Shown: one piece after another, positions 56,392 through 64,000 of the stretch
How the letters are laid out: each line of letters begins with the position of its first letter
How positions within the stretch are numbered: the stretch's first letter is position 1
DNA from: Rhizobium sp. P32RR-XVIII
Lineage (GTDB): Bacteria; Pseudomonadota; Alphaproteobacteria; Rhizobiales; Rhizobiaceae
Direction of reading: 5' to 3'
Assembly: GCF_012641395.1 (NCBI RefSeq)
Contig: NZ_JABAIH010000005.1
Span: 310,001-374,000 of the forward strand
DNA length: 64,000 nt
The notes under the pieces: model-generated
What the model saw: the letters and a program-made list of their open reading frames with translations, nothing else
Database searches by the model: none
What the model was told of the DNA's origin: nothing
Position numbers and translations under genes: made by a program

Positions 56392-57885
56392 TCAGATCTT
56401 GGCGTTTGCCGCGATCAGCATGAAGGCGGGAATATCGTCGCCGAAGCCGACCGGCGTCGGGCCGTCGTCGTGGTCGCGATAGCGGCGGCGTTCGCGAACG
56501 TCGTCGTTCGCCGGATAGGGCCGGGTGTTGCGCGCGGTGTTTTGCGGCTTCTGGTCTGCTTTGCGCTCTTGCTTCACGCTTTCGGCCCTTGCTGGTGCTG
56601 CTTCGATGGTTTCGGCGGCATTATCCTCGGCGCCGATATCAGATTTATGACCCCGGCGATCCTTGCCGCGGCCACGGTCCCTGTCGCTGCGATCCCGGCT
56701 GCCCTTGCGGCGCGCGCGGTCGTCCTCGCGGCCCGGCTCGGGCGGCGGAAGAGCAGTAAGGTCGCCATTTAGCCATTCGACCTTCTCGCCGATCAGCTTT
56801 TCGATCGCGTCGGCGTGTTTCTGGTCACGACCGGTGACAATGGTGAAGGCAGCGCCGGAACGGCCCGCGCGACCGGTGCGGCCGATGCGGTGCACGTAGT
56901 CCTCGGAATGGATCGGCACATCGAAGTTGAAGACGTGGCTGACATCCGGAATGTCGAGGCCGCGGGCGGCGACATCGGATGCGACGAGCAGTTGCAGCTG
57001 CCCATCACGGAAGTTCTGTAGCATGGTCGTGCGCGAGCGCTGGTCCATGTCGCCATGGAGAGCGCCGACGGAGAAGCCGTGGCGTTCCAGCGAGCGGAAG
57101 AGGTCGGCCACGTCCTTCTTGCGGTTGCAGAAGATGATCGCGTTCTTCAACTCTTCCTGTGCGCGGATCAGATCGCGCAGCGCAGCGCGCTTCTCGTAGT
57201 CCTTGCCGTGCGCGGCGACGAAACGCTGCGTGATGTTCTTGGCGGCGGATGCCGGCTTGGCGACTTCGATGCGTTCCGGATTCTGCAGGAAGCGGTCGGC
57301 GAGCTTCTGGATTTCCGGCGGCATGGTCGCCGAGAAGAACAGGGTCTGGCGCGTGAAGGGGATGAGCTTTGCGATGCGCTCGATATCTGGAATGAAGCCC
57401 ATGTCGAGCATACGGTCGGCCTCGTCGATGACGAGGATTTCGACGCCGCTCATCAGCAGCTTTCCGCGCTCGAAATGGTCGAGCAGCCGGCCGGGCGTGC
57501 AGATCAGAACGTCTGCTCCGCGCTCAAGCTTGCGGTCCTGGTCTTCGAACGACACGCCGCCGATCAGGAGCGCGACGTTCAAGCGGTGGTTCTTGCCGTA
57601 TTTTTCGAAGTTTTCCGCGACCTGCGCGGCGAGTTCGCGCGTCGGCTCGAGGATCAGCGTGCGCGGCATGCGGGCGCGGGCGCGACCCTTTTCCAGCAGC
57701 GACAACATCGGTAGCACGAAGGACGCGGTTTTGCCCGTACCCGTCTGCGCAATCCCGCAGATATCGCGGCGCTGCAGGGCGAACGGGATTGCGCCCGCCT
57801 GAATAGGAGTAGGGGTCGTGTAGCCGGCGTCGGTAACGGCGGAAAGCACTTTTTGGCTCAGGCCAAGATCAGCAAATGTCGTCAA
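56392..57885 (-). CDS. DEAD-box RNA helicase, RhlE type
   Basis: 497 residues. Complete helicase motifs: Q motif FADLGLSQKVLSAVTDAGYTTPTPIQ, motif I AQTGTGKTASF, Ia PTRELAAQV, II DEADRMLDMGF, III SATMP, IV-V region IIFCNRKKDV and ASDVAARGLDIPDVSHV, VI YVHRIGRTGRAGRSG. A basic, Arg/Asp-rich tail (about 385-470) probably binds RNA. It begins with TTG at 57885 (MTTFADLGLSQKV). This group takes part in ribosome assembly and RNA turnover. Separate promoter in the 156-base gap. Confidence 0.94.
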   Translation of the reverse strand: MTTFADLGLSQKVLSAVTDAGYTTPTPIQAGAIPFALQRRDICGIAQTGTGKTASFVLPMLSLLEKGRARARMPRTLILEPTRELAAQVAENFEKYGKNHRLNVALLIGGVSFEDQDRKLERGADVLICTPGRLLDHFERGKLLMSGVEILVIDEADRMLDMGFIPDIERIAKLIPFTRQTLFFSATMPPEIQKLADRFLQNPERIEVAKPASAAKNITQRFVAAHGKDYEKRAALRDLIRAQEELKNAIIFCNRKKDVADLFRSLERHGFSVGALHGDMDQRSRTTMLQNFRDGQLQLLVASDVAARGLDIPDVSHVFNFDVPIHSEDYVHRIGRTGRAGRSGAAFTIVTGRDQKHADAIEKLIGEKVEWLNGDLTALPPPEPGREDDRARRKGSRDRSDRDRGRGKDRRGHKSDIGAEDNAAETIEAAPARAESVKQERKADQKPQNTARNTRPYPANDDVRERRRYRDHDDGPTPVGFGDDIPAFMLIAANAKI

Positions 57886-58041
57886 AGGGAAAACTATTTC
57901 CGTTCAGGTTCGGCCAAACTCCGGTGAGTCGGCGGAATTGCATGCCGCAATGCAGCGCGACATAGTCCCAAACGGCTTGCAAGTCAAGGAATACGGCAAC
58001 TGCAACCTGTGTGCAGGTAAAGCGATGGTTACTTCATTTGG

Positions 58042-59349
58042 TTATTTGATGTAACTCGCGAGTTTTAGCCCGGCATTCATGAAATACATGGGGTCTACGG
58101 CGCGGCCATTCTGGCGGACCTCGTAGTGCAGGTGCGTGCCTGTCGAACGCCCGGTGCTTCCCGCAAGACCGATCACCCCGGACCGCTCAACCGTGTCTCC
58201 GGCTTTCACCAAAATCTGCGACATGTGGCCGTAGCGAGTGGAGATGCCATTGCCATGATCGATCTCGACCATGTTGCCGTAACCGCCCGTCCAGCCCGCG
58301 CTGAGGACCTTGCCAGGCGCCGCCGCGCGAACCTTTTCACCGGGAGCGAACCGGAAATCGATGCCGGAGTGAAGCGCGAGCCGGCCTAGAAACGGATCGC
58401 GCCGGTTGCCGAACGGACTGGTGATTTCCTTGCCGGCCGCCGGAGTGCCAAAGGGGAGCGATTGCGCCGTGCTGCGCACCGCCTCAAATCGCGTCAGAGC
58501 AGTGTCGAGCTGTGCAAGGGAATTGTTGAAGTCGTCGTCGCTTTCCGGTTCGATGTAGGGCCCGCCGACAGCGCTGTCGTCTGCAGCTTTGGCGAGTGCC
58601 TGCTCCGGAACGGCGATATCGAAGCGGGTCAGGATTTTCTCGATGTTGTTGGCAGCGTCGCCCGCATCGGCGGTGAGCTGGTCCACACGGGCGCGTTGCT
58701 GCTCCTCGATGCCCTTCAGCGTCAGCGTAACCTTCGAAAACAAGCGGTCGGCACGGTCGCCGGCAGTTTCACGCGCAGGTACATAGGCGAGCGTAGAATT
58801 GTCGGGTGTGGCGTCGGCGGGTTCGTCCCTGCCTGCCAGAAGTTTGTCGATCGCTGCGGCTCCGGCTGAAAGCGACGCGCGCTTGTCCTTTATCTCGGGT
58901 GCGTAGGATTGAACTGGAACTGCCTCATCCTTCTGCGTCAGCCCGGAATTTTCGGCGCGGTCGAACAGGGAGCCGAGCTTTCCGTTGCGTGACGTGAGCG
59001 CCATCTGTTGCTCCAGGAGCTTGTCGACCTTGTCTTCAACCACCTGCTGGTCGAGCAGCTGACGCGAGGTCACGCGATCGACCTGTGCGCGAAGAGCAGC
59101 GATACGGTCTTCATAATCATGCTGCATGCGGGCCTGGCGGGCCATAGTCGCGCCGATCAGGTCGTCGCGAAGGACAAGATAGGACGTGGCAAGGAGATAA
59201 CCGATGACAAAGACGCCGCCGAAGCAGAAGGCGAGGGCGGCCATCCACGGCTTTATGGTCGCATGGCGCACCTTATCGCCACTGGCGAGAATGAGGATAT
59301 GCTCCTGCGAACGCTTGCCGAATACGCGACTATGCTGTGCATGCGTCAC
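58042..59349 (-). CDS. M23-family peptidoglycan endopeptidase
   Basis: 435 residues. One membrane helix at about 34-57 (WMAALAFCFGGVFVIGYLLATSYLVL) anchors a periplasmic protein; a coiled coil (about 65-130) and linker (about 150-290) precede the LytM/M23 domain (about 310-435). Zinc-binding motifs are present: HSGIDFRFAPGEKVRAAAPGKVL (H-x3-D) and the closing HLHYEVRQNG (HxH). Two groups of family motifs, TSPFGNRRDPFLG and GNMVEIDHGNGISTRYGHMS, fit. It probably trims peptidoglycan during division or growth. Confidence 0.92.
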   Translation of the reverse strand: MTHAQHSRVFGKRSQEHILILASGDKVRHATIKPWMAALAFCFGGVFVIGYLLATSYLVLRDDLIGATMARQARMQHDYEDRIAALRAQVDRVTSRQLLDQQVVEDKVDKLLEQQMALTSRNGKLGSLFDRAENSGLTQKDEAVPVQSYAPEIKDKRASLSAGAAAIDKLLAGRDEPADATPDNSTLAYVPARETAGDRADRLFSKVTLTLKGIEEQQRARVDQLTADAGDAANNIEKILTRFDIAVPEQALAKAADDSAVGGPYIEPESDDDFNNSLAQLDTALTRFEAVRSTAQSLPFGTPAAGKEITSPFGNRRDPFLGRLALHSGIDFRFAPGEKVRAAAPGKVLSAGWTGGYGNMVEIDHGNGISTRYGHMSQILVKAGDTVERSGVIGLAGSTGRSTGTHLHYEVRQNGRAVDPMYFMNAGLKLASYIK

Positions 59350-59449
59350 GGAGAATCTCCCGATTGGTCGCCCGCGCTTAGGTCAGGAGATGATTACACA
59401 CGGTTATGGTTAATAACGCCTTAGCGAAAAAGTTAACAAGAACAGTAAT

Positions 59450-60274
59450 TTAGGCAATGCTAATAGATGTCAGCGAGCGGTAGAACGATGGCGTGAGGCC
59501 AGCCTCTGCGCGCGCCAGATCGTTGAACGGCGGCTTCAATGGCCCGCGGAAGTTGGCCCGCACCAGGTCCTTGAAGGTCTGTGCCGGGTCGCGCCGCTCG
59601 CGAGCGCAAAGAAAGCGAAACCACTTGGCGCCGATTGCCACATGGCCCTTCTCATCGTTGTAGATGACATCGAGCACGGCCGCGCTTTCGAGATCGCCGG
59701 TTTCGCGCATTTTTGCCTGGAGCGAGGGGGTGACGTCCAACCCGCGGGCTTCGAGGATAAGGGGAACGACGGCAAGCCGTGCCGTCAGATCGTTTCTGGT
59801 CGAGTGCGCTGCCTGCCAGAGGCCGTCATGCGCAGGCATATCGCCATAATCGGCGCCGAGCTCCCGCAGGCGCCCGCGCACCATGCGGAAGTGCTTCGCC
59901 TCTTCGAAGGCGACCTGCATCCATCCGTCAAAGAAGGAGTTGGGAACCGCTTCGGTTGCAAAACGCGCGACGATATCGAGCGCGAGGTCAACGGCATTGA
60001 GCTCGATATGGGCAATTGCGTGAAGCAGTGCGATGCGGCCGTTGACGGTGTGGAGCGAGCGTTTCTCGACCTGCGTCGGCGGTACCAGCGCCGGTTTCTC
60101 CGGCCGGCCGGGCCTGTCGGGCAAGGAGGAATCGAGGGGCGACCGCAGCGAAATCTTGCGGGCGAACCAGCGGGTTGCAGCCTCCTGCGCGAGCGCCGTC
60201 TTGCAATCGAGATCGGCGGAGCGGATAGCGTCGATCGCACCGCCGCGCAGCGACGTCATCGAAAGCACATTCAT
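59450..60274 (-). CDS. DUF455 ferritin-like protein
   Basis: 274 residues. Ferritin-like four-helix motifs that would carry a di-metal centre: AIAHIELNAVDLALDIVARFA (E near the HIELNA), FEEAKHFRMVRGRLRELG (E-x6-Y/H), LEARGLDVTPSLQ and IYNDEKGHVAIGAKWF, containing E/H ligands. The family is annotated DUF455; its role is not established. The ATG at 60274 overlaps the bcp stop by four bases, and the frame upstream lies in bcp out of phase. Coupled to the peroxide-reducing Bcp. Confidence 0.85.
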   Translation of the reverse strand: MNVLSMTSLRGGAIDAIRSADLDCKTALAQEAATRWFARKISLRSPLDSSLPDRPGRPEKPALVPPTQVEKRSLHTVNGRIALLHAIAHIELNAVDLALDIVARFATEAVPNSFFDGWMQVAFEEAKHFRMVRGRLRELGADYGDMPAHDGLWQAAHSTRNDLTARLAVVPLILEARGLDVTPSLQAKMRETGDLESAAVLDVIYNDEKGHVAIGAKWFRFLCARERRDPAQTFKDLVRANFRGPLKPPFNDLARAEAGLTPSFYRSLTSISIA

Positions 60275-60744
60275 GCGGCGAGATTCCTGACGGCCTTCAG
60301 AACGTCTTCGGCATGGCCGGGTACCTTTACCTTCTGCCAGATCATTGCGATCGTGCCTTCGGCGCCGATGAGGAAGGTCGTGCGTTCGACACCCATGAAG
60401 GTACGGCCATACATGCTCTTTTGCTTCCACACGCCATAGGCCTGCAGCGTCGTCTTCTCCTCATCCGAGGCGAGCGCGACGGAAAGCTTGTGCTTCGTGA
60501 TGAAACGATCGTGGCATGCGGCCGAATCGGGGGACATGCCGATAACTGCCGCGCCTGCGGCGTCGAATTCGCCGGCCAGAGCGGTGAAGGCCAGCGATTC
60601 AGCCGTACAGCCGGTCGTATCGTCCTTCGGATAAAAGAACAGGACCAGCGGCTTTCCGCGGAAATCGGCAAGCGATACCCGCCCGCCGCCGTCGCGAGGA
60701 AGGTCGAATTCGGGGGCCGAAGCGCCAATGCCGAGAAGAGCCAT
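60271..60744 (-). CDS. bcp: Thioredoxin-dependent thiol peroxidase (Bcp, PrxQ)
   Basis: 157 residues of the peroxiredoxin Q group. The peroxidatic Cys lies in FFYPKDDTTGCTAESLAF (pattern P-x-D-x-T-x-x-C); the resolving Cys five residues later, common in PrxQ, is absent (TAESLAF), so this is a 1-Cys-like or atypical member. MSPDSAACHDRFITKH has a Cys that might resolve instead. Reduces peroxides. ATG at 60744; the next gene starts inside its stop codon. The promoter is in the 120-base divergent gap to the AsmA-like gene. Confidence 0.92.
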   Translation of the reverse strand: MALLGIGASAPEFDLPRDGGGRVSLADFRGKPLVLFFYPKDDTTGCTAESLAFTALAGEFDAAGAAVIGMSPDSAACHDRFITKHKLSVALASDEEKTTLQAYGVWKQKSMYGRTFMGVERTTFLIGAEGTIAMIWQKVKVPGHAEDVLKAVRNLAA

Positions 60745-60864
60745 GTGTGGAAACCTTTCTTTTGCCGGGTTTTAGGATGACACTATCTCCCGCGGATATA
60801 TATTGAAGACCAATTCGTCCAGCCAGACTGGACCAGTTTCGAGGCAGGGGGCTATCCAAAACGC

Positions 60865-63800
60865 ATGGCGTCGATTCGCGGCGAAAAGGTTACGTTTCGC
60901 AAAAAGGACATCGTCGCGCTGCATGAGCTCCCATCCGCCCAGGCCGAAGATCCCATCATCGTGCATTGCCCGCGGCCTCGCTCCCGTATTCGCCGTGCTA
61001 CGGGCGTAACGGCGGGTTGCATTGTCACTCTCCTCTTCATTCTCGCCGCGATCATTTTCACCGTCGAAAGCGGAATGTTCGATGCAACGCTGTCGCGCCA
61101 GGCGCAGACCGCATTGAATTCGGCAATAGGTCCCCGCTATCGCGCGGAAGTCGGCTCGACCGTCATCCGCTTCACCTCCGGCCTGCAGCTCGCCCTGGAA
61201 GCCCGCAACGTCAACATGGTCGATCAGCAGAGCGGGCAGCATCTGTCGACCACCGGCGCCATACGCATGGCGCTCGACCCCTTGGCTTTGTTTCGGGGCC
61301 GTGTGGCGGTAGCTGCAATCGAAGCGGACGACATTGCACTCGATACGGCTCTGCTTCCGTCCGGCGGTCCTCTCGACTTCAGCCAGCTTCGCATCGACGC
61401 AATTCCGGTGGCGATGGAAGCCGTGTTTTCCCGCCTTGATGTGCTGGATAGTTTTGTCGAGCGCGGCGGCACGGATACCGTCCGCCTATCGGGTATCAAC
61501 ATCAAACTGGCCGATACCGCCAACGGTCCGCTCTCGGTCGAGATCGACAATCTCGCGTTCACGCATGTGGGGGCGTCTTCGCTGCAGTTGAAGGGCGAAA
61601 TCGCCATCAACGGCGAAGTGGCGGCGCTGAATGTTCTTGTCGACAAGGTAGCGGGGAAATCGTCCCGGGTTACGGCAAAGCTCACTCATGCCGACCTGAC
61701 GCCCTTTACCTTGAGACGGAATGCGCTCGGGGAAATTCGTCAGGGCGTCAACGGCTTCGCCGACCTTGCCGTTTCAGCCGTGCGCGGCGAAGGCGACATT
61801 GCGCCCTCGCTCGAGGCGGCTGCGGATATCGCGCCAGGGCTCTTCTATGTCGACGGTGATGAGCAGCGGCTTTCCGGCGGCCGGATCAATCTCGGCTATG
61901 ATTTCGGTAAGCAGACACTGGAGATATCCAGATCGCAAGTGCAGTTCGCAGACACGTCCGTGCCTTTCAATGGCGCGGTCATCGATCTCGACAAGCTCGA
62001 TCCGGTCGCCGGCAAGGGCTTCGGTGTCGATCTTCTGATCAGCGGGGGTACGGCAGCACCCGCAGGGTCGGGCGAGCATCCGTTGCCATTCGATCTACAG
62101 ATGACGGGCCGCTACCTCATCGCCTCGCGAGAACTGCAAGTTCCGGGCCTGACGGTCTCCAGTCCCTTGGGGCAGCTGTTCGGATCGCTTCATGTCAGGT
62201 TTGGCGACAGGTCGCCGGAAATCAGCTTCGTGGGGAATTCGCAGCAGCTCCAGACGGCTGCGATCAAGCAGCTCTGGCCGTTCTGGATGGCGTCCAAGGC
62301 GCGTGAATGGGTGCTTGGAAATCTCTTCGGCGGGACAGTCACGGATGCGTCGATCTCCGTATTCATCCCATTCGGCAAGCTGGACGAAGCCGTCGGCAAG
62401 GGACTGAAACTCGACGACGACCAGATCCGCATCAATTTCGATATCGCGGATGCGCGCATGAACGTGGCGGGCGATATTCCGCCGATCCGGGATACGTCAG
62501 CGCACTTCGATCTGATCGGACGGAAGGCAACGATTTCGATCAAGAGCGGCACGTCCTACTTCGCGTCGGGCCGCTCGGTCAGTCTCGGGGAGGGCACTTT
62601 CGTGCTGCCTTCGACCTACGACAAGCCGCTGATGGCGGAAATGAAGCTCGCAGTCTCCGGCGACGCCGATGCCGTGGGAGAGCTCCTGACTTACAAGCCG
62701 ATCCAGGTCTTGCAACGCGCCGGCTTGGCACCCGGAGACCTTAAGGGCGAGATCACCGCCGAGGTCGAAGCGAGGTTAGGTCTTCTGCGTTCGCAGAATC
62801 CTCCGCCGCCAGAATGGAAGGCAGCGATGCACCTGGCCGGCGTGGATGTCGCCAAGCCGATTTCGGGCCGGATGGTGACGAAACTCGATGGCGAACTCAA
62901 CGCCGATCCGCAGCAGGTGGTGCTCAATGCCAAGGGGCAGCTTGATGGCATTCCGGCCGAGATCGATCTCGTCGAGCCGACCGACAAATCGTCCGGTGTC
63001 AAGCAACAGCGCATCATCACGGCGACGCTGAACAACGACCAGCGTGAGAAAGTGCTGCCTGGTCTTTCGGGCATTATCAACGGCAGCATGAAGATGCAGC
63101 TGACGCGGATCGACGAGTATCACCAGAACGTTGAGATCGATCTCGGCAAGGCATCCTTGCAGCTTCCGTGGATTGGTTGGGCAAAGGGCAGCGAAATTCC
63201 AGCAACGGCGGAGTTCGACGTCTCGGGTCCACCTGAAAGCACGCAGATCAAGGACTTTCGCTTGAAGGGCGATGGTTTCGGCGCCAGCGGTGCGCTGATG
63301 CTGAGCAAGGGCGGTTTGACATCGGCCGACTTCGACAGCGTGAAACTGTCCTCTCTCGATGACTTCGCCATATCGATCAAACGCAGCAAGGGTAGTTTTG
63401 ATGTCGCGGTTTCGGGGAGCACCGCCGATGCGCGTCCCATTCTTTCAAGGCTGAAGAACGGGCAGGGCGACAGCAGCGATGGAGATGGCAGCAATGCCAG
63501 CATCTCGGTCCGCGCCAAGCTCGACAACGTTGTCGGTTTCAACGACGAAAAGATCCGCAATTTCGAGGCTGCTTACATCTCGAGCGGCGGCCGGCTGCAG
63601 GCTCTGAATTTTTCGGGGGTTACCGACAGCGGCGAAGCAGTCGTCAGCCAGACGAGAGAGGGCCGTGTACTGAACATCACCAGCGGCGATGCCGGCGCCG
63701 TCTCGCGCTTCGCCGATCTCTATCAGCACATGCAGGGCGGCTTGCTCAACATGTCAATCAGGCTCGGCGACGCGCGCAACTGGGACGGCTCCGTCGACAT

Positions 63801-64000
63801 ACGCCGTTTTGCCATCGTTAACGAACAACGCCTTCACTCGATTGTTTCGACGCCGGTCGGGCAGGACCAGCGCAGTCTCAGTTCCGCGGTCAAACGCGAC
63901 ATCGATGCGTCCGCACAGCGCTTCCAGCGGGGCTTTGCGCGCGCCGTGTCCCGCGGCGGGGTGATCAGCATCGAGAACGGTGTGGTGCGCGGCGATCAGG
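60865..64000 (+). CDS. AsmA-like large envelope protein (YhdP/DUF3971 type), 3' end cut
   Basis: At least 1,045 residues, running off the window. A cytoplasmic start (MASIRGEKVTFRKKDIVALH) precedes a single membrane helix at about 49-70 (GCIVTLLFILAAIIFTV), followed by a long periplasmic region of repeating beta strands. Segments such as GPRYRAEVGSTVIRF, LALEARNVNMVDQQSG and GAIRMALDPLALFRGRVAVAAIEADDI are typical of AsmA/DUF3971 (YhdP) proteins, which bridge the envelope and move phospholipids to the outer membrane. DFDGVSIKQSRG-type closing segments are not yet reached. The start ATG lacks a close ribosome site. Frame and family are clear. Confidence 0.88.
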   Translation, partial: MASIRGEKVTFRKKDIVALHELPSAQAEDPIIVHCPRPRSRIRRATGVTAGCIVTLLFILAAIIFTVESGMFDATLSRQAQTALNSAIGPRYRAEVGSTVIRFTSGLQLALEARNVNMVDQQSGQHLSTTGAIRMALDPLALFRGRVAVAAIEADDIALDTALLPSGGPLDFSQLRIDAIPVAMEAVFSRLDVLDSFVERGGTDTVRLSGINIKLADTANGPLSVEIDNLAFTHVGASSLQLKGEIAINGEVAALNVLVDKVAGKSSRVTAKLTHADLTPFTLRRNALGEIRQGVNGFADLAVSAVRGEGDIAPSLEAAADIAPGLFYVDGDEQRLSGGRINLGYDFGKQTLEISRSQVQFADTSVPFNGAVIDLDKLDPVAGKGFGVDLLISGGTAAPAGSGEHPLPFDLQMTGRYLIASRELQVPGLTVSSPLGQLFGSLHVRFGDRSPEISFVGNSQQLQTAAIKQLWPFWMASKAREWVLGNLFGGTVTDASISVFIPFGKLDEAVGKGLKLDDDQIRINFDIADARMNVAGDIPPIRDTSAHFDLIGRKATISIKSGTSYFASGRSVSLGEGTFVLPSTYDKPLMAEMKLAVSGDADAVGELLTYKPIQVLQRAGLAPGDLKGEITAEVEARLGLLRSQNPPPPEWKAAMHLAGVDVAKPISGRMVTKLDGELNADPQQVVLNAKGQLDGIPAEIDLVEPTDKSSGVKQQRIITATLNNDQREKVLPGLSGIINGSMKMQLTRIDEYHQNVEIDLGKASLQLPWIGWAKGSEIPATAEFDVSGPPESTQIKDFRLKGDGFGASGALMLSKGGLTSADFDSVKLSSLDDFAISIKRSKGSFDVAVSGSTADARPILSRLKNGQGDSSDGDGSNASISVRAKLDNVVGFNDEKIRNFEAAYISSGGRLQALNFSGVTDSGEAVVSQTREGRVLNITSGDAGAVSRFADLYQHMQGGLLNMSIRLGDARNWDGSVDIRRFAIVNEQRLHSIVSTPVGQDQRSLSSAVKRDIDASAQRFQRGFARAVSRGGVISIENGVVRGDQ

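Overview
The window reads as a chromosomal core segment of an alphaproteobacterium of the Rhizobiaceae (Rhizobium/Agrobacterium/Sinorhizobium group), high in G+C and densely coded. The evidence is a recA promoter carrying the rhizobial SOS operator form GAAC-N7-GTAC, a one-cysteine DksA, the CckA hybrid kinase, the three-part PurS/PurQ/PurL enzyme, a CGFS glutaredoxin/BolA pair, and a eukaryote-type NADP isocitrate dehydrogenase. No rRNA, tRNA, CRISPR array, insertion sequence or prophage was seen. No stretch longer than 300 bases lacks a gene; the longest gaps (277 bases before cckA, about 264 before dksA and 268 before rpsD) are promoter and leader regions.

Layout. 1-6600: end of folB, folK, a secreted protein, the ycjX-ycjF-sixA group, dksA and an orphan FliO-like membrane protein. 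6844-18518: cckA, the pseudouridine catabolism pair psuK-psuG, SOS-controlled recA, alaS, a small membrane protein, a GST, a GNAT acetyltransferase and icd. 18709-25700: a secreted protein, a broken FUSC transporter gene, the overlapping trmJ-murI pair, a YjbR protein, a HerA-like ATPase and a VapBC-type toxin-antitoxin module. 25760-31970: rpsD with a long leader, glsA, ttcA, an inositol monophosphatase-family gene and two tandem Bcr/CflA-type efflux genes.

32065-41581 holds two blocks of a purine/Fe-S cluster: purC-purS-(coiled coil)-purQ and purL-bolA-...-grxD. They are separated by a PagL-like gene, a MocR regulator with a palindrome at its start codon, a DUF1127 gene and a lipoprotein. 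A membrane-anchored hydrolase and a small basic protein sit between bolA and grxD. 41796-50768: a PAS-GGDEF-EAL protein, small hydrolase and membrane genes, purB, rpe, an orphan periplasmic binding protein and a flavin reductase. 50790-55641 is a five-gene, translationally coupled cassette (MoxR ATPase, CoxE-like VWA protein, two XdhC-type proteins, and a molybdopterin-binding/MobA-like fusion). It looks like a maturation system for a molybdenum hydroxylase, but no hydroxylase gene is present here. 55644-64000: a TfoX-N protein, a Nudix hydrolase, an RhlE-type helicase, an M23 peptidase, bcp overlapping a DUF455 gene, and a large AsmA-like protein that runs off the end.

Most of the window is housekeeping. 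The parts best worth a second look are the cox/xdhC-like cassette without its enzyme, the FUSC gene broken by an exact 8-base tandem duplication, the hydrolase with a membrane hairpin, and several candidate operators (recA, vapBC, the MocR gene, the rpsD leader). I saw no clear sign of an entirely new system.
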